DNA of 64,000 nucleotides from Myxococcales bacterium. Its GTDB lineage: Bacteria > Myxococcota_A > Polyangia > Polyangiales > Houyiibacteriaceae. The notes beneath the pieces are model-generated. The model saw only the letters and a list, made by a program, of their open reading frames with translations. It made no database searches and was not told the DNA's origin. The stretch covers positions 1 through 64,000 of the forward strand of contig JAOTXX010000014.1 of NCBI GenBank assembly GCA_029862185.1, in the 5' to 3' direction. This document shows positions 45,565 to 53,467 of this stretch, piece after piece; within the stretch, counting starts at the first letter, position 1, and each line of letters starts with the position of its first letter. A program made the position numbers and the translations under genes.

Positions 45565-45726
45565 TTGCGCGCAAAGAGCAAATGGACCCCGGGGGGCAGC
45601 CTATTGTGGCTGATCGCGGCAGTTCTCGCGAGCGTCGTCGTCTGCTCGCTCTCCAAGCCTGCTGCCGAGCCTCCCGACGTGACCGAGGAGGTGGAGATCG
45701 AGCTCGAGCTCGAGCCCGTCGAATGA
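45565..45726 (+). CDS. Small single-helix membrane protein with acidic tail
   Basis: 53 residues from a TTG start preceded by GAGAGGA. A basic N-terminus ([10 protein letters not shown]) leads to one hydrophobic helix ([18 protein letters not shown]) and then an acidic tail ([18 protein letters not shown]). The layout predicts one membrane pass with the acidic part outside. It lies between the divergent START-domain gene and the transaldolase gene, where no other frame is convincing. Too short for strong statistical support; the helix and charge pattern are the argument. Confidence 0.5.
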   Translation: MRAKSKWTPGGSLLWLIAAVLASVVVCSLSKPAAEPPDVTEEVEIELELEPVE

Positions 45727-45808
45727 TGGGACCTTGGATTTCTCCGAGAGGCTGGGCTGTGCCCAGGCTCTGCTTGACCCTGCCAGCCCCCCGCCCTTTA
45801 CTAGCGAC

Positions 45809-46456
45809 ATGCAGATTTTCATCGACTCCGCCGACATCGAGGAGATCCGTGATGCCGCGGCCATGGGTGTCATCGATGGCGTGACGACCAACCCGTCGCT
45901 CGTCGCCAAAACCGGGCGCCCTTTCCAAGAGGTGCTGGTCGACATTTGCGAAGTCGTAGACGGCCCGATCAGTGCGGAGGTCGTTGCAACCGACTACGAA
46001 GGTATGCTCAAAGAGGCACGGGTCCTTGCGAAGATGCACGAGAACATCGTCGTCAAGATCCCCTTGATCCCCGAGGGGCTCAAGGCGGTGCGAACGCTCA
46101 CTGATGAAGGCATCCGTACCAACGTCACGCTCTGCTTCAGCCCGACGCAAGGGTTGCTCGCCGCCAAGGCAGGCGCAACCTACATCAGTCCGTTCCTCGG
46201 CCGCATCGATGACATCGCGGGCAACGGGATGGAGCTCATCGAGCAGTTGGTCACGATCTACCAAAACTATGGGCTGACCACGCAAGTCCTCGCCGCGAGC
46301 ATTCGTCATCCCCTTCACGCGGTGCAGGCCTCGCTCATCGGCGCGGACGTCGCGACGATTCCCCATAAGGTCATCCTCCAGCTGTTGAAGCATCCCTTGA
46401 CGGACATCGGCCTCGAGCGGTTCCTGGCTGACGCGAAGAAGATCCCGACCGGCTAA
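45809..46456 (+). CDS. Small transaldolase / fructose-6-phosphate aldolase
   Basis: 215 residues, the short type. The opening [30 protein letters not shown], the Schiff-base Lys in [15 protein letters not shown] and [19 protein letters not shown] are the family's marks, as is [20 protein letters not shown]. Members either transfer dihydroxyacetone (transaldolase) or act as fructose-6-phosphate aldolase; sequence alone does not decide here, so no symbol is given. The ATG at 45809 aligns with family starts. Confidence 0.92.
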   Translation: MQIFIDSADIEEIRDAAAMGVIDGVTTNPSLVAKTGRPFQEVLVDICEVVDGPISAEVVATDYEGMLKEARVLAKMHENIVVKIPLIPEGLKAVRTLTDEGIRTNVTLCFSPTQGLLAAKAGATYISPFLGRIDDIAGNGMELIEQLVTIYQNYGLTTQVLAASIRHPLHAVQASLIGADVATIPHKVILQLLKHPLTDIGLERFLADAKKIPTG

Positions 46457-46492
46457 GGCGCGGCGAGTCGCAAACCGCACCACGAGTCATGC

Positions 46493-47404
46493 ATGCGACC
46501 CAGAGTCCTCGTCGTCTACAAGAAGAGCACCTACCAACGCTACGTAGGTCGCGCGCAGGCGCGGCTTCAGGAGCTGATAGAGCACAGCGATGTTTCGGTC
46601 GAAGGGCTGCTTCACGAGCATGAGGTCCATCAGGCGACGCTGCAGCGCGCGAAGGAGGCGCTTCGCGAATTGGGGGCGCGAGCGATCCTTCGATACCGCC
46701 CCGAGCCAATGCCCGAAGAGGGGTCCTGGGACCTCATCGTCACGCTCGGCGGGGATGGCACGCTCCTGTGGGCCTCCCACCTTGCGGACTCTTCGACGCC
46801 GATGCTGGCGATCAACAGCGCGCCTGATACCAGCGTCGGCTACTTTTGCGCAGGGGACGCGCACGACGTCGGTGAAGTGCTGGCTTCTGCCCTCGATGGA
46901 AGCCTGAAGTCGAGCCGTCTTGCGCGGATGCGGGTCGATGTGGGCGACAAGCTCATCTCGACGCGCGTGCTCAACGACGCGCTCTACTGCCACGAGAGCC
47001 CCGCTGCGACGTCTCGCTACATTCTGAGATTCGGCGGCGAGCAGGAGCGGCAGATGTCGAGTGGGGTCTGGGTCGGCCCGGCGGCGGGTTCAACGGCCGC
47101 GCTTCGCTCGGCTGGTGGCAAGGTCCTCCCGGTAGGCTCGCAAAAGATACAGTTCGTCGTCCGCGAGCCCTACCGCGGCGTGGACAACAAATATCGGCTC
47201 GTCAAAGGCATGTTGGCGCGCGACGAGGAACTCGAGATCACCAGCCGCATGACCAAGGGGCGGATCTTCCTCGACGGTACCCAGAAGGTGTACGCCATCG
47301 GGATTGGCGACCGGATTCGGCTGACCTTGTCCGACGAACCGCTAATACTTCTGGGCCTGCGACGGCGGACGGACGGCTCGAGCAAGGTCCCGCGATTGAA
47401 GTAA
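46493..47404 (+). CDS. nadK: NAD kinase family protein
   Basis: 303 residues. The diacylglycerol-kinase-like motif LIVTLGGDGTLLWASHL (near residue 85) holds the GGDGT loop; NDALYCHESPAATSRY and the Gly-rich GVWVGPAAGSTAALRSAGG follow, the latter being the family's SGSTAA-like substrate loop. NAD kinases make NADP from NAD and ATP. The N-terminus (RVLVVYKKSTYQRY) is longer than in E. coli. Starts 36 bases after the transaldolase gene, possibly cotranscribed. Confidence 0.88.
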   Translation: MRPRVLVVYKKSTYQRYVGRAQARLQELIEHSDVSVEGLLHEHEVHQATLQRAKEALRELGARAILRYRPEPMPEEGSWDLIVTLGGDGTLLWASHLADSSTPMLAINSAPDTSVGYFCAGDAHDVGEVLASALDGSLKSSRLARMRVDVGDKLISTRVLNDALYCHESPAATSRYILRFGGEQERQMSSGVWVGPAAGSTAALRSAGGKVLPVGSQKIQFVVREPYRGVDNKYRLVKGMLARDEELEITSRMTKGRIFLDGTQKVYAIGIGDRIRLTLSDEPLILLGLRRRTDGSSKVPRLK

Positions 47405-47442
47405 ATTGACCAGTGAAACACCTGAGCGTTAGGTAGTACTTC

Positions 47443-48054
47443 GTGCCGCGCTATCGCAGCCACATCGCCCTCACGGTCTGGCCCCTCGCCGTCCTTTTCG
47501 TCTTGGAGCTGGCCCGTCTTTGGCCTGCGCTCCGCGGCGGAAGCTCGTTTGCCGAAGCCTCGCCCGCGAGTTGGCTTTCGCTCCTCACCTGGACGGTGCT
47601 GGTCTTGGGCTCCCTCGGAGCCTACGCGCGCGGCTGGAGCATTCTCGGGTCGGAGGCCGCCCAAAGCGCCGGGCCGTACCGGTCGCATGGCTGTTGGCGG
47701 CTTCAGAAGCTGACAGGCGGGCTCGCGTGGGCTCTCGTCGTCTCACAGCTCGTCCTGCATTGGGTCATGACCGTCCGCGTGGGACCGGTCGCCATCAGTC
47801 AGTACGAGCTCTTGCGCGAGTTTCTGTCACGCCCAGCGGTCATGGTCTTCTATGTGCTCGGGCTCGGCGCGATCGGGCTTTTCTTGTCGCAAGGAATCGC
47901 GGCTTCGTTTCGTGCCTGGGGTCTCGCACGGCGGCCTGAAAGTTCACGCTGGCTCGAAATCGCCAGTACCTTGACGTCGGCGGTCATGTTGCTGATGGCG
48001 ATCAATGTCCTGAGTCACTTCGTGACCGGGCGCGCATACTGGATGGGCCCGTGA
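47443..48054 (+). CDS. SdhC-like (cytochrome b558 family) membrane protein lacking clear haem ligands
   Basis: 203 residues with five membrane helices. The second half (RLQKLTGGLAWALVV, then FLSRPAVMVFYVLG and SQGIAASFRAWGLARRPESSR) follows the order of the succinate dehydrogenase cytochrome b558 subunit of Bacillus type, as I recall it. Only four His are present (residues 7, 82, 106 and 192), and they do not fall at the usual axial positions. No sdhA or sdhB is nearby. The gene is coupled by a four-base overlap to an ABC-2 permease, so a structural or regulatory role in a membrane complex seems more likely than haem electron transfer. Confidence 0.6.
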   Translation: MPRYRSHIALTVWPLAVLFVLELARLWPALRGGSSFAEASPASWLSLLTWTVLVLGSLGAYARGWSILGSEAAQSAGPYRSHGCWRLQKLTGGLAWALVVSQLVLHWVMTVRVGPVAISQYELLREFLSRPAVMVFYVLGLGAIGLFLSQGIAASFRAWGLARRPESSRWLEIASTLTSAVMLLMAINVLSHFVTGRAYWMGP

Positions 48055-48986
48055 GCGTCGCGCGAATCTACGCCATTGCTCTAAATACCTATCGCGAAGC
48101 CGTGCGCGACCGGGTCTTGTTTGGCGTTATCGTGCTTGCGGCGGGCGTCCTTGCGCTGACCCTGGCGTTGGGGGAGCTTTCGCTCGACCAGCAGATGAGG
48201 GTCGTCACCGATCTCGGGCTAGCGTCGATCTCGCTGTTTTCGGTGGTGGTTGCGATTTTCCTCGGCTCCTCGCTCCTCTACAAAGAGATCGAACGGAAGA
48301 CCCTGTACGTGATTCTTCCTAAGCCGATTGCGCGCTTCGAATTCTTGCTGGGCAAATACTTCGGCATAGTCGCGACCTGTGCGGTGTTCATCGCGATCAT
48401 GGGGGCCCTCCAGCTCCTGGTAACCGCCATTCAGGCGGAGGCGTCGACAACGCTCGTGATCGCCGTTCCGGCCGCACTGCTGGTCGGTCTTGGAATTGCC
48501 TTTCTCGTCGCCAAAGACCGAACGCTGGTCGTGCCCATTTGGTCCCTGGTTGCGCTCGGCGCGTCGGCTTGGATTTGCTCGACGGTGGATGTCGAGCTCT
48601 TTCAGTTGCTTGCTTCCCTAATGCTGAGCCTGGGCGAGGTGCTCATCTTGACCGCCGTAGCGCTCTTGTTTTCATCTTTTTCGACTCCCTTTCTCACTGG
48701 TGCGTTCACGTTCGGGGTTTGGCTGGTTGGGCGAGCGGCGCACGACATGGTCGCGATGGAGACTCGGGTTCTGAGCCCTGCCATGAAGTCCCTGCTCCGC
48801 TGGCTGGCCGAGTTCCTCCCCAACTTCAATCTCTTCGTCCCGGGTCGAAACACCCTGGTAACCAAGACCGACACCTACGGCGAGCCCTTGACCTACCTTG
48901 CAACGTCGATGGGCTACGCGGCCCTCTACGCCGGGGCCACGCTGTTCATCGCGGCGCTGATTTTCCGTCGCAGAGACTTCTTGTGA
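48051..48986 (+). CDS. ABC-2 type transporter permease
   Basis: 311 residues with six membrane helices. The N-terminus SVARIYAIALNTYREAVRDRVLF is typical of NosY/ABC-2 permeases, and LLYKEIERKTLYVILPKPIARFEFLLGKY is the loop joining helices 2 and 3 in that family. The ATP-binding partner is not in the window. The gene overlaps both neighbours by four bases, placing it in a three-gene membrane operon with the SdhC-like gene and a TPR-like protein. Substrate unknown. Confidence 0.88.
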   Translation: MSVARIYAIALNTYREAVRDRVLFGVIVLAAGVLALTLALGELSLDQQMRVVTDLGLASISLFSVVVAIFLGSSLLYKEIERKTLYVILPKPIARFEFLLGKYFGIVATCAVFIAIMGALQLLVTAIQAEASTTLVIAVPAALLVGLGIAFLVAKDRTLVVPIWSLVALGASAWICSTVDVELFQLLASLMLSLGEVLILTAVALLFSSFSTPFLTGAFTFGVWLVGRAAHDMVAMETRVLSPAMKSLLRWLAEFLPNFNLFVPGRNTLVTKTDTYGEPLTYLATSMGYAALYAGATLFIAALIFRRRDFL

Positions 48987-49636
48987 GCTCCGTGTGGGCA
49001 CGCTCGGGCATCGTGGCTGGGATCGCGATCGTCGCGCTGCTCGGCCTGCTCTTGGGACGCGTCGCATCCGAGTCTCGCGGGGAGCTCGCTGCGGCGAACG
49101 CCTACCGCCACGACGCTCGTCCCGGCCGAGCGATCGAGCACTACCGCCGTTCCATCCGATGGGCCCTACCACTGAGCCCCTACCACACTGAAGCGATCTC
49201 CGGATTGGAGTCCCTCGCCAAAGAGCTCGAGTCCGAGGGAGACACCGACCTTGCTCTCTTGGCCTGGCGGTCGCTCTCGGGCGGAATTGCGGCTACTCGA
49301 ACGCTCTATACGGGCTTTCACCCGGCGCGCGAGAATGCAAACGACCAAATCGCTCGTCTCCTTGCCATGGGTCGGAGCGCAGCCGTCGATGCTCGACTGA
49401 GCGACGAGCAGCTGGCCGCCGACCATCGCCGCCTTCTCAGCGATGAGGTGTCTCCCGATCCGTTCTGGGGACTCGTGCTCTTGCTGGGAATGGCCGTCTG
49501 GGTCGGGGCGTTGGTGCTCTTGGCGCGGCGCGGTTTCGACTCGGCCGGCCGCTTTCACTGGGCGACGGCGCGGGGCCCGGTTTGGGGTGCCCTGCTGGGC
49601 TTCGTTTCGTTTGCCGTCGGACTGCTCTTTGCCTGA
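48983..49636 (+). CDS. Membrane protein with TPR-like periplasmic region
   Basis: 217 residues. An N-terminal membrane helix (GIVAGIAIVALLGLLLGRVA) is followed by a helical region resembling a tetratricopeptide pair (AAANAYRHDARPGRAIEHYRR, SLAKELESEGDTDLALLAWR), then two C-terminal membrane helices (WGLVLLLGMAVWVGALVLLA and VWGALLGFVSFAVGLLF). The start is a GTG overlapping the permease stop by four bases (GTGA). It closes the operon beginning at 47443. The TPR region could bind an exported substrate or the permease; that is inference. Confidence 0.7.
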   Translation: MSSVWARSGIVAGIAIVALLGLLLGRVASESRGELAAANAYRHDARPGRAIEHYRRSIRWALPLSPYHTEAISGLESLAKELESEGDTDLALLAWRSLSGGIAATRTLYTGFHPARENANDQIARLLAMGRSAAVDARLSDEQLAADHRRLLSDEVSPDPFWGLVLLLGMAVWVGALVLLARRGFDSAGRFHWATARGPVWGALLGFVSFAVGLLFA

Positions 49637-49675
49637 AGTTGCCTGAACTTGGGCCACGGGGTAACAGGGGGCGTC

Positions 49676-50941
49676 GTGGATAGCATCCGAATCGTTGGGG
49701 GAAACAGGCTCGTCGGCTCGGTGCCGATCAGCGGTGCGAAGAACGCGGCGCTGCCCATCATGACGGCGGCCCTCCTGGCGGACGGCGAGCATGTCTTTCG
49801 CAACGTCCCCAATCTGCGGGACGTCCATACGATGACGCGCCTTCTGCAGCGGCTCGGCGCGCAGGCGGAGTACGAGGACGGCCAGGTACACGTCAGCCTG
49901 TCTGGCGCGATCGAGCCTACGGCCCCGTACGACCTCGTGAAGCAGATGCGCGCCTCGGTTCTGGTACTTGGCCCACTCGTTGCGCGCTGCGGACGTGCTG
50001 TGGTCTCCATGCCGGGCGGCTGCGCGATTGGGGCGCGTCCCATCGACCAGCATCTAAAAGGGCTCTCAGCGATGGGTGCCGTGGTCGAGTTGCACCATGG
50101 CTACGTCGAGGTGACCGTCCCCGGTGGCCGGCTGAAGGGCTCCGACATCAACTTGGACTTCCCGACACACACCGGGACCGAGAACCTCATGTGCGCGGCG
50201 GTCTTGGCCAAGGGACGCACCACGCTCACGAACAGCGCCCGCGAGCCAGAGGTCGAAGAGCTGGCCCGCGTCTTGAACAAAATGGGCGGGCGCATCGAAG
50301 GCGCTGGAACGTCCGTGATCTCGATCGAGGGGGTTGAATCACTTCATCCGATCGACCATGCAATCATTCCGGATCGCATCGAAGCCGGGACCTTCATGGT
50401 TGCCGCTGCTGCGACCGACGGCGACCTGCTTCTGCAAGGCGTGGGCTTCGAGCCCCTCGAAGCGGTGATCGCGAAGCTCCGGGAAGCCGGCGCAGCCGTC
50501 GAGCGCGATGGCGACGGCATCCGCGTCGTTGGTTCGCGCCCGATCCGTCCGACCGACGTCATCACGCAGCCGCACCCTGGTTTCCCGACCGATATGCAAG
50601 CCCAGTTGATGATGTTGATGTGCCTCGCAAAAGGCACGAGCCGAATCACCGAAACGGTATTCGAGAATCGCTTCATGCACGTCTCGGAGCTCAACCGGAT
50701 GGGCGCCAAGATCCAAGTCAATGGCCGAACGGCGACCGTGCAAGGTGTGGACAAGCTCGAAGGCGCAGAGGTCATGGCCACCGACCTTCGCGCAAGCGCG
50801 TCGCTGGTCGTGGCGGGGCTGGTTGCCGAGGGCACCACCTACGTCCGGCGGGTCTATCACCTCGATCGGGGCTATGAGCACATCGAGCAAAAGCTGGGTC
50901 CGCTTGGAGCCCAGATTCAGCGAGTACCTGGAAATGCCTAG
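49676..50941 (+). CDS. murA: UDP-N-acetylglucosamine 1-carboxyvinyltransferase
   Basis: 421 residues from GTG 49676, which has AGGGGG upstream; a TTG nine codons earlier is the alternative. [21 protein letters not shown] opens the enolpyruvyl-transferase fold, and the loop [15 protein letters not shown] carries the catalytic Cys (residue 116), the fosfomycin target. [20 protein letters not shown] and [16 protein letters not shown] are later family motifs. It performs the first committed step of peptidoglycan synthesis. It overlaps hisG by eight bases. Confidence 0.95.
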   Translation: MDSIRIVGGNRLVGSVPISGAKNAALPIMTAALLADGEHVFRNVPNLRDVHTMTRLLQRLGAQAEYEDGQVHVSLSGAIEPTAPYDLVKQMRASVLVLGPLVARCGRAVVSMPGGCAIGARPIDQHLKGLSAMGAVVELHHGYVEVTVPGGRLKGSDINLDFPTHTGTENLMCAAVLAKGRTTLTNSAREPEVEELARVLNKMGGRIEGAGTSVISIEGVESLHPIDHAIIPDRIEAGTFMVAAAATDGDLLLQGVGFEPLEAVIAKLREAGAAVERDGDGIRVVGSRPIRPTDVITQPHPGFPTDMQAQLMMLMCLAKGTSRITETVFENRFMHVSELNRMGAKIQVNGRTATVQGVDKLEGAEVMATDLRASASLVVAGLVAEGTTYVRRVYHLDRGYEHIEQKLGPLGAQIQRVPGNA

Positions 50942-51572
50942 ACGCAACAAAGACACGATCGTCATCGCCGTTCCCAAGGGGCGGGTTCTCAAACAGCTCA
51001 GCGACCGGCTCGAGCAAGCTGGGATTCCGACCGATGCGTTGACCGCGAACAGCCGCAAGCTCGTTCGCGAGGATAAGGAGACCGGACTGAGCTATCTCTT
51101 GCTCAAGCCCGACGACGTGCCGACCTACGTCGAGTACGGCGCAGCGGACTTGGGCATCGTGGGCCGGGACGTGTTGATGGAACGAAACTACGACGTATTC
51201 GCGCCGGTGGATCTCGACATCGGCAAATGCCAAATGATGGTCTGCGGCCGTCCAAAGGAGCCCATCGCCGGCAAAGGACAACGCCCTCTGCGCGTCGCCA
51301 CCAAGTTCCCGCACGTCGCCGAGCAGTACTTCCGCGCCAAGGGCACGCCCGTGGAGCTGATCTTTTGCCAGGGCTCGGTCGAGCTCGGTCCCTTGACCGG
51401 CCTCGCCGACGTCATCGTCGACCTCGTCGAAACCGGCGAAACGCTACGCCAGAACGGGCTGGTCCCACTCGAGAAAATCGCGGACATCAGCTCGGTCGTG
51501 ATCGCCAACCGTGCGGCACTGAAACTTCGCCGAAGCAAGATTCAGCCGATCCTCGACGCGCTTCGCGGCTAG
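50934..51572 (+). CDS. hisG: ATP phosphoribosyltransferase, short form
   Basis: 212 residues, the HisG-S length. [20 protein letters not shown] opens the domain; [19 protein letters not shown] and the PRPP-binding [19 protein letters not shown] are diagnostic. It is the first step of histidine synthesis. The short form normally needs a HisZ regulatory partner, which is not encoded in this window. The ATG at 50934 overlaps the murA stop, so the two are translated together, an arrangement found in several bacterial groups. Confidence 0.94.
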   Translation: MPRRNKDTIVIAVPKGRVLKQLSDRLEQAGIPTDALTANSRKLVREDKETGLSYLLLKPDDVPTYVEYGAADLGIVGRDVLMERNYDVFAPVDLDIGKCQMMVCGRPKEPIAGKGQRPLRVATKFPHVAEQYFRAKGTPVELIFCQGSVELGPLTGLADVIVDLVETGETLRQNGLVPLEKIADISSVVIANRAALKLRRSKIQPILDALRG

Positions 51573-51580
51573 GCCGAACG

Positions 51581-52153
51581 ATGCTCCGTCTACGTACAGC
51601 AACCGACCCATCCTGGATCGACGTCGTGCTCGGCGATTTCGATGGCTTCCTCGTCGATCACGCTGCATGCGAGCGAAAGGCCTCGGCTACGGCACTCAAG
51701 CTGGTCTCTCACTACTCGGACCGTACTTTGCTCGTGCGCGAGCTGATTCGATTCGCGCAGGAAGAGCTCGAACACTACGCGCAGGTGATGAAGATCATTC
51801 TCGACCGGGGTCTATCGACGCGGGCCGACGAGAAGGACCCATACGTCGGCGCGCTAATGGGGCTGATCAAGCGCGGTCCCGAGCAGTATTTCCTCGATCG
51901 GATGCTCGTGCTCGGAATCGTCGAAGCGCGGGGCTGCGAGCGCTTTGGCATGGTGGCCGATGCTCTCGAACCGGGGCCGCTGAAGGACTTCTACGCGGAC
52001 ATCACCCGTTCGGAGGCCAGGCACCATGGCTTGTTCGTTCGCCTGGCGCGCGAATACTTTCCCACGGAAGCCGTGCAGGCGCGGCTGGACGAGTTACTGG
52101 ACGGTGAAGCCGAAATCGTCGACGCCTTGCCGCTTCGCCCTGCGGTCCACTGA
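51581..52153 (+). CDS. miaE: tRNA 2-methylthio-isopentenyladenosine hydroxylase
   Basis: 190 residues, all helical. Diiron ligands are expected from HAACERKASA, QEELEHYAQV, ARGCERFGMV and SEARHHGLFVRLA, the Glu/His repeat pattern of the MiaE ferritin-like fold. MiaE hydroxylates ms2i6A37 in tRNAs. The ATG at 51581 follows hisG by eight bases, suggesting one transcript with murA and hisG. No miaA or miaB is in the window, although the substrate requires both. Confidence 0.9.
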   Translation: MLRLRTATDPSWIDVVLGDFDGFLVDHAACERKASATALKLVSHYSDRTLLVRELIRFAQEELEHYAQVMKIILDRGLSTRADEKDPYVGALMGLIKRGPEQYFLDRMLVLGIVEARGCERFGMVADALEPGPLKDFYADITRSEARHHGLFVRLAREYFPTEAVQARLDELLDGEAEIVDALPLRPAVH

Positions 52154-52184
52154 GCGCGCCGGCAACCTCGAACCCCCAGGCCCG

Positions 52185-52198
52185 CGAACCGCGGTTCG
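52185..52198. terminator. Short palindrome between convergent miaE and an acetyltransferase gene
   Basis: CGAACCGCGGTTCG is a perfect 14-base palindrome in the 49-base gap between two converging genes. As RNA it would give a five-base stem with a CGCG loop in both directions. No T tract follows, so termination by it alone is uncertain. Confidence 0.3.
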
Positions 52199-52202
52199 GC
52201 GT

Positions 52203-52697
52203 TCAGCGTTTGAGCGGCTTTCGGTACATCACGCGGATCTCGCGGAACCCGAGGGCATCATGGGCGCGCCTCGCTCCGTCGTTGGCCGCCCAGGTCGCTG
52301 ATTCGATCACCTCGCAGCCAGCCGCTGTGAAACGCCCTTCGAGCTCACGCAGCAAGGACGCGCCCACCCCGACGCCCCTCGAAGCCGGCACGACGTACCA
52401 ATCTTCGACGACGCCCCTGCGCGGAAACACGCGCCTTGGCTCCACCGTGACTCGACCCGTAATGTATCCGACGGCGACGCCCTGGGATTCGGCCACCAGG
52501 ACGTGGCTGCTCGGATCGTCCAGGAGCGCCAGGAGGTCGTCGCGGAGAACGCGCTCGTAGTCCCGATAATCGATGAGCGGGCGGTCTTGGTCAGCAACGA
52601 CCTCGTCGCGGTGGTCTTGATAGAGACTCTGGTGAAAGCTCATTAGCACCTCACGATCGGAATCGTCTGCCGCGCGGACTTCGAACGTCGGGACCAT
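52203..52697 (-). CDS. GNAT-family acetyltransferase
   Basis: 164 residues. FEVRAADDSDREVLMSFH opens the fold; the acetyl-CoA loop is RGVGVGASLLRELEGRFTAAGCEVIES and the last strand helix is ARRAHDALGFREIRVMYRK. SHVLVAESQGVAVGYITGRV is the central strand pair. These marks place it in the general N-acetyltransferase group; the substrate cannot be chosen. Convergent with miaE. No partner gene is obvious. Confidence 0.86.
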   Translation of the reverse strand: MVPTFEVRAADDSDREVLMSFHQSLYQDHRDEVVADQDRPLIDYRDYERVLRDDLLALLDDPSSHVLVAESQGVAVGYITGRVTVEPRRVFPRRGVVEDWYVVPASRGVGVGASLLRELEGRFTAAGCEVIESATWAANDGARRAHDALGFREIRVMYRKPLKR

Positions 52698-52737
52698 GAG
52701 CCTGAACCTAAGCGGTTCGACGGGCGGGCGGTAGCGG

Positions 52738-53046
52738 CTAACGCACGCGAATCAAATGCCGGATTCGACCGAAGGTCTTTCGACCGATCCCCGGGACCCG
52801 AATGATGTCCTCGATGCGACGAAAACGTCGCTTTTTGCGCTCGGCGACGATTGCCTCGGCGCGGGTCGGACCGATGCCCGGGAGCTTCACGAGCTCCTCG
52901 GGCGGGGCCTCGTTGATGTTGATGCGCGGGTCTTGCTCGACGCTCGGCGGCCCCTGATCAGGGGGGCCGACACCGCCGTCGACCGCTCCGGCTGGCGCTG
53001 CATGAAGCGCGCTCACCGCGAACAGCACAACGAACAGCCGCTTCAT
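52738..53046 (-). CDS. ComEA-like helix-hairpin-helix protein with signal peptide
   Basis: 102 residues. A signal peptide (RLFVVLFAVSALHAAPAGA) leads to a short acidic/Pro linker and a double HhH domain: ININEAPPEELVKLPGIGPT, then RRIEDIIRVPGIGRKTFGRI. This is the ComEA DNA-binding module, which in competent bacteria binds incoming DNA in the periplasm. There is no membrane anchor beyond the signal. It starts one base into the stop of the small protein upstream (TGATG), so the two are coupled. Confidence 0.86.
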   Translation of the reverse strand: MKRLFVVLFAVSALHAAPAGAVDGGVGPPDQGPPSVEQDPRININEAPPEELVKLPGIGPTRAEAIVAERKKRRFRRIEDIIRVPGIGRKTFGRIRHLIRVR

Positions 53047-53261
53047 CAGGCGGCCTGGTCACGCGAGGCGCCCTCGCGGGCTTCCCTTGGCTGGTAGTCT
53101 CGGATTTGCAGCTCCCCGTTGACCGGCATCGCATCGAGCCGAACGTTGAGGCTTCCGTCACGATTGACGAACGCTGCACCCACCCGCACCCAGAATTTTC
53201 GACCGTCCTTGTTTCGCTCCACCACGGTGTAGGCAATCTTCACTTTGTTTTCTTCGAGCAT
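53046..53261 (-). CDS. Small conserved-looking protein coupled to the ComEA-like gene
   Basis: 71 residues from an ATG with a perfect AGGAGG site upstream. The core KIAYTVVERNKDGRKFWVRVG then AAFVNRDGSLNVRLDAMPVN is a compact beta domain. I recall similar short proteins (FVNRDGSLNVxLDALPVNG) in other delta-proteobacteria, with no known function. The stop overlaps the ComEA-like ATG by one base. Divergent from pepA with about 200 bases between. Confidence 0.72.
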   Translation of the reverse strand: MLEENKVKIAYTVVERNKDGRKFWVRVGAAFVNRDGSLNVRLDAMPVNGELQIRDYQPREAREGASRDQAA

Positions 53262-53467
53262 CTTTCCTCCTGCTTGAAACGAGAGACCACCTCGATGCAC
53301 ACGCAGTGCCAGGCGCCGGTTCAGTGATCCCGGGTAGCTACGCGGCGTGAATCGGCGGATCGGCGGCGTGGCAACGGCGGCCGCCGGCGGATCGCAGTCG
53401 CGGTTTGGTTTGTTGGCCGCAGAAGTTCCTGTCAGTATCCCGCCGACCAGGGGGCAGAAGGAGCCAG

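Noticed and set aside
44561-46483. Long open frame of 640 codons on the minus strand
   Set aside because: It runs across the START-domain gene, the small membrane gene and the transaldolase gene in a shadow frame, is rich in Arg and Gly, and shows no domain. The three real genes explain the region.
48539-48982. Upstream extension of the TPR-like membrane protein
   Set aside because: This part of the frame overlaps the ABC-2 permease gene and shows no membrane or TPR pattern; the GTG at 48983 is the sensible start.
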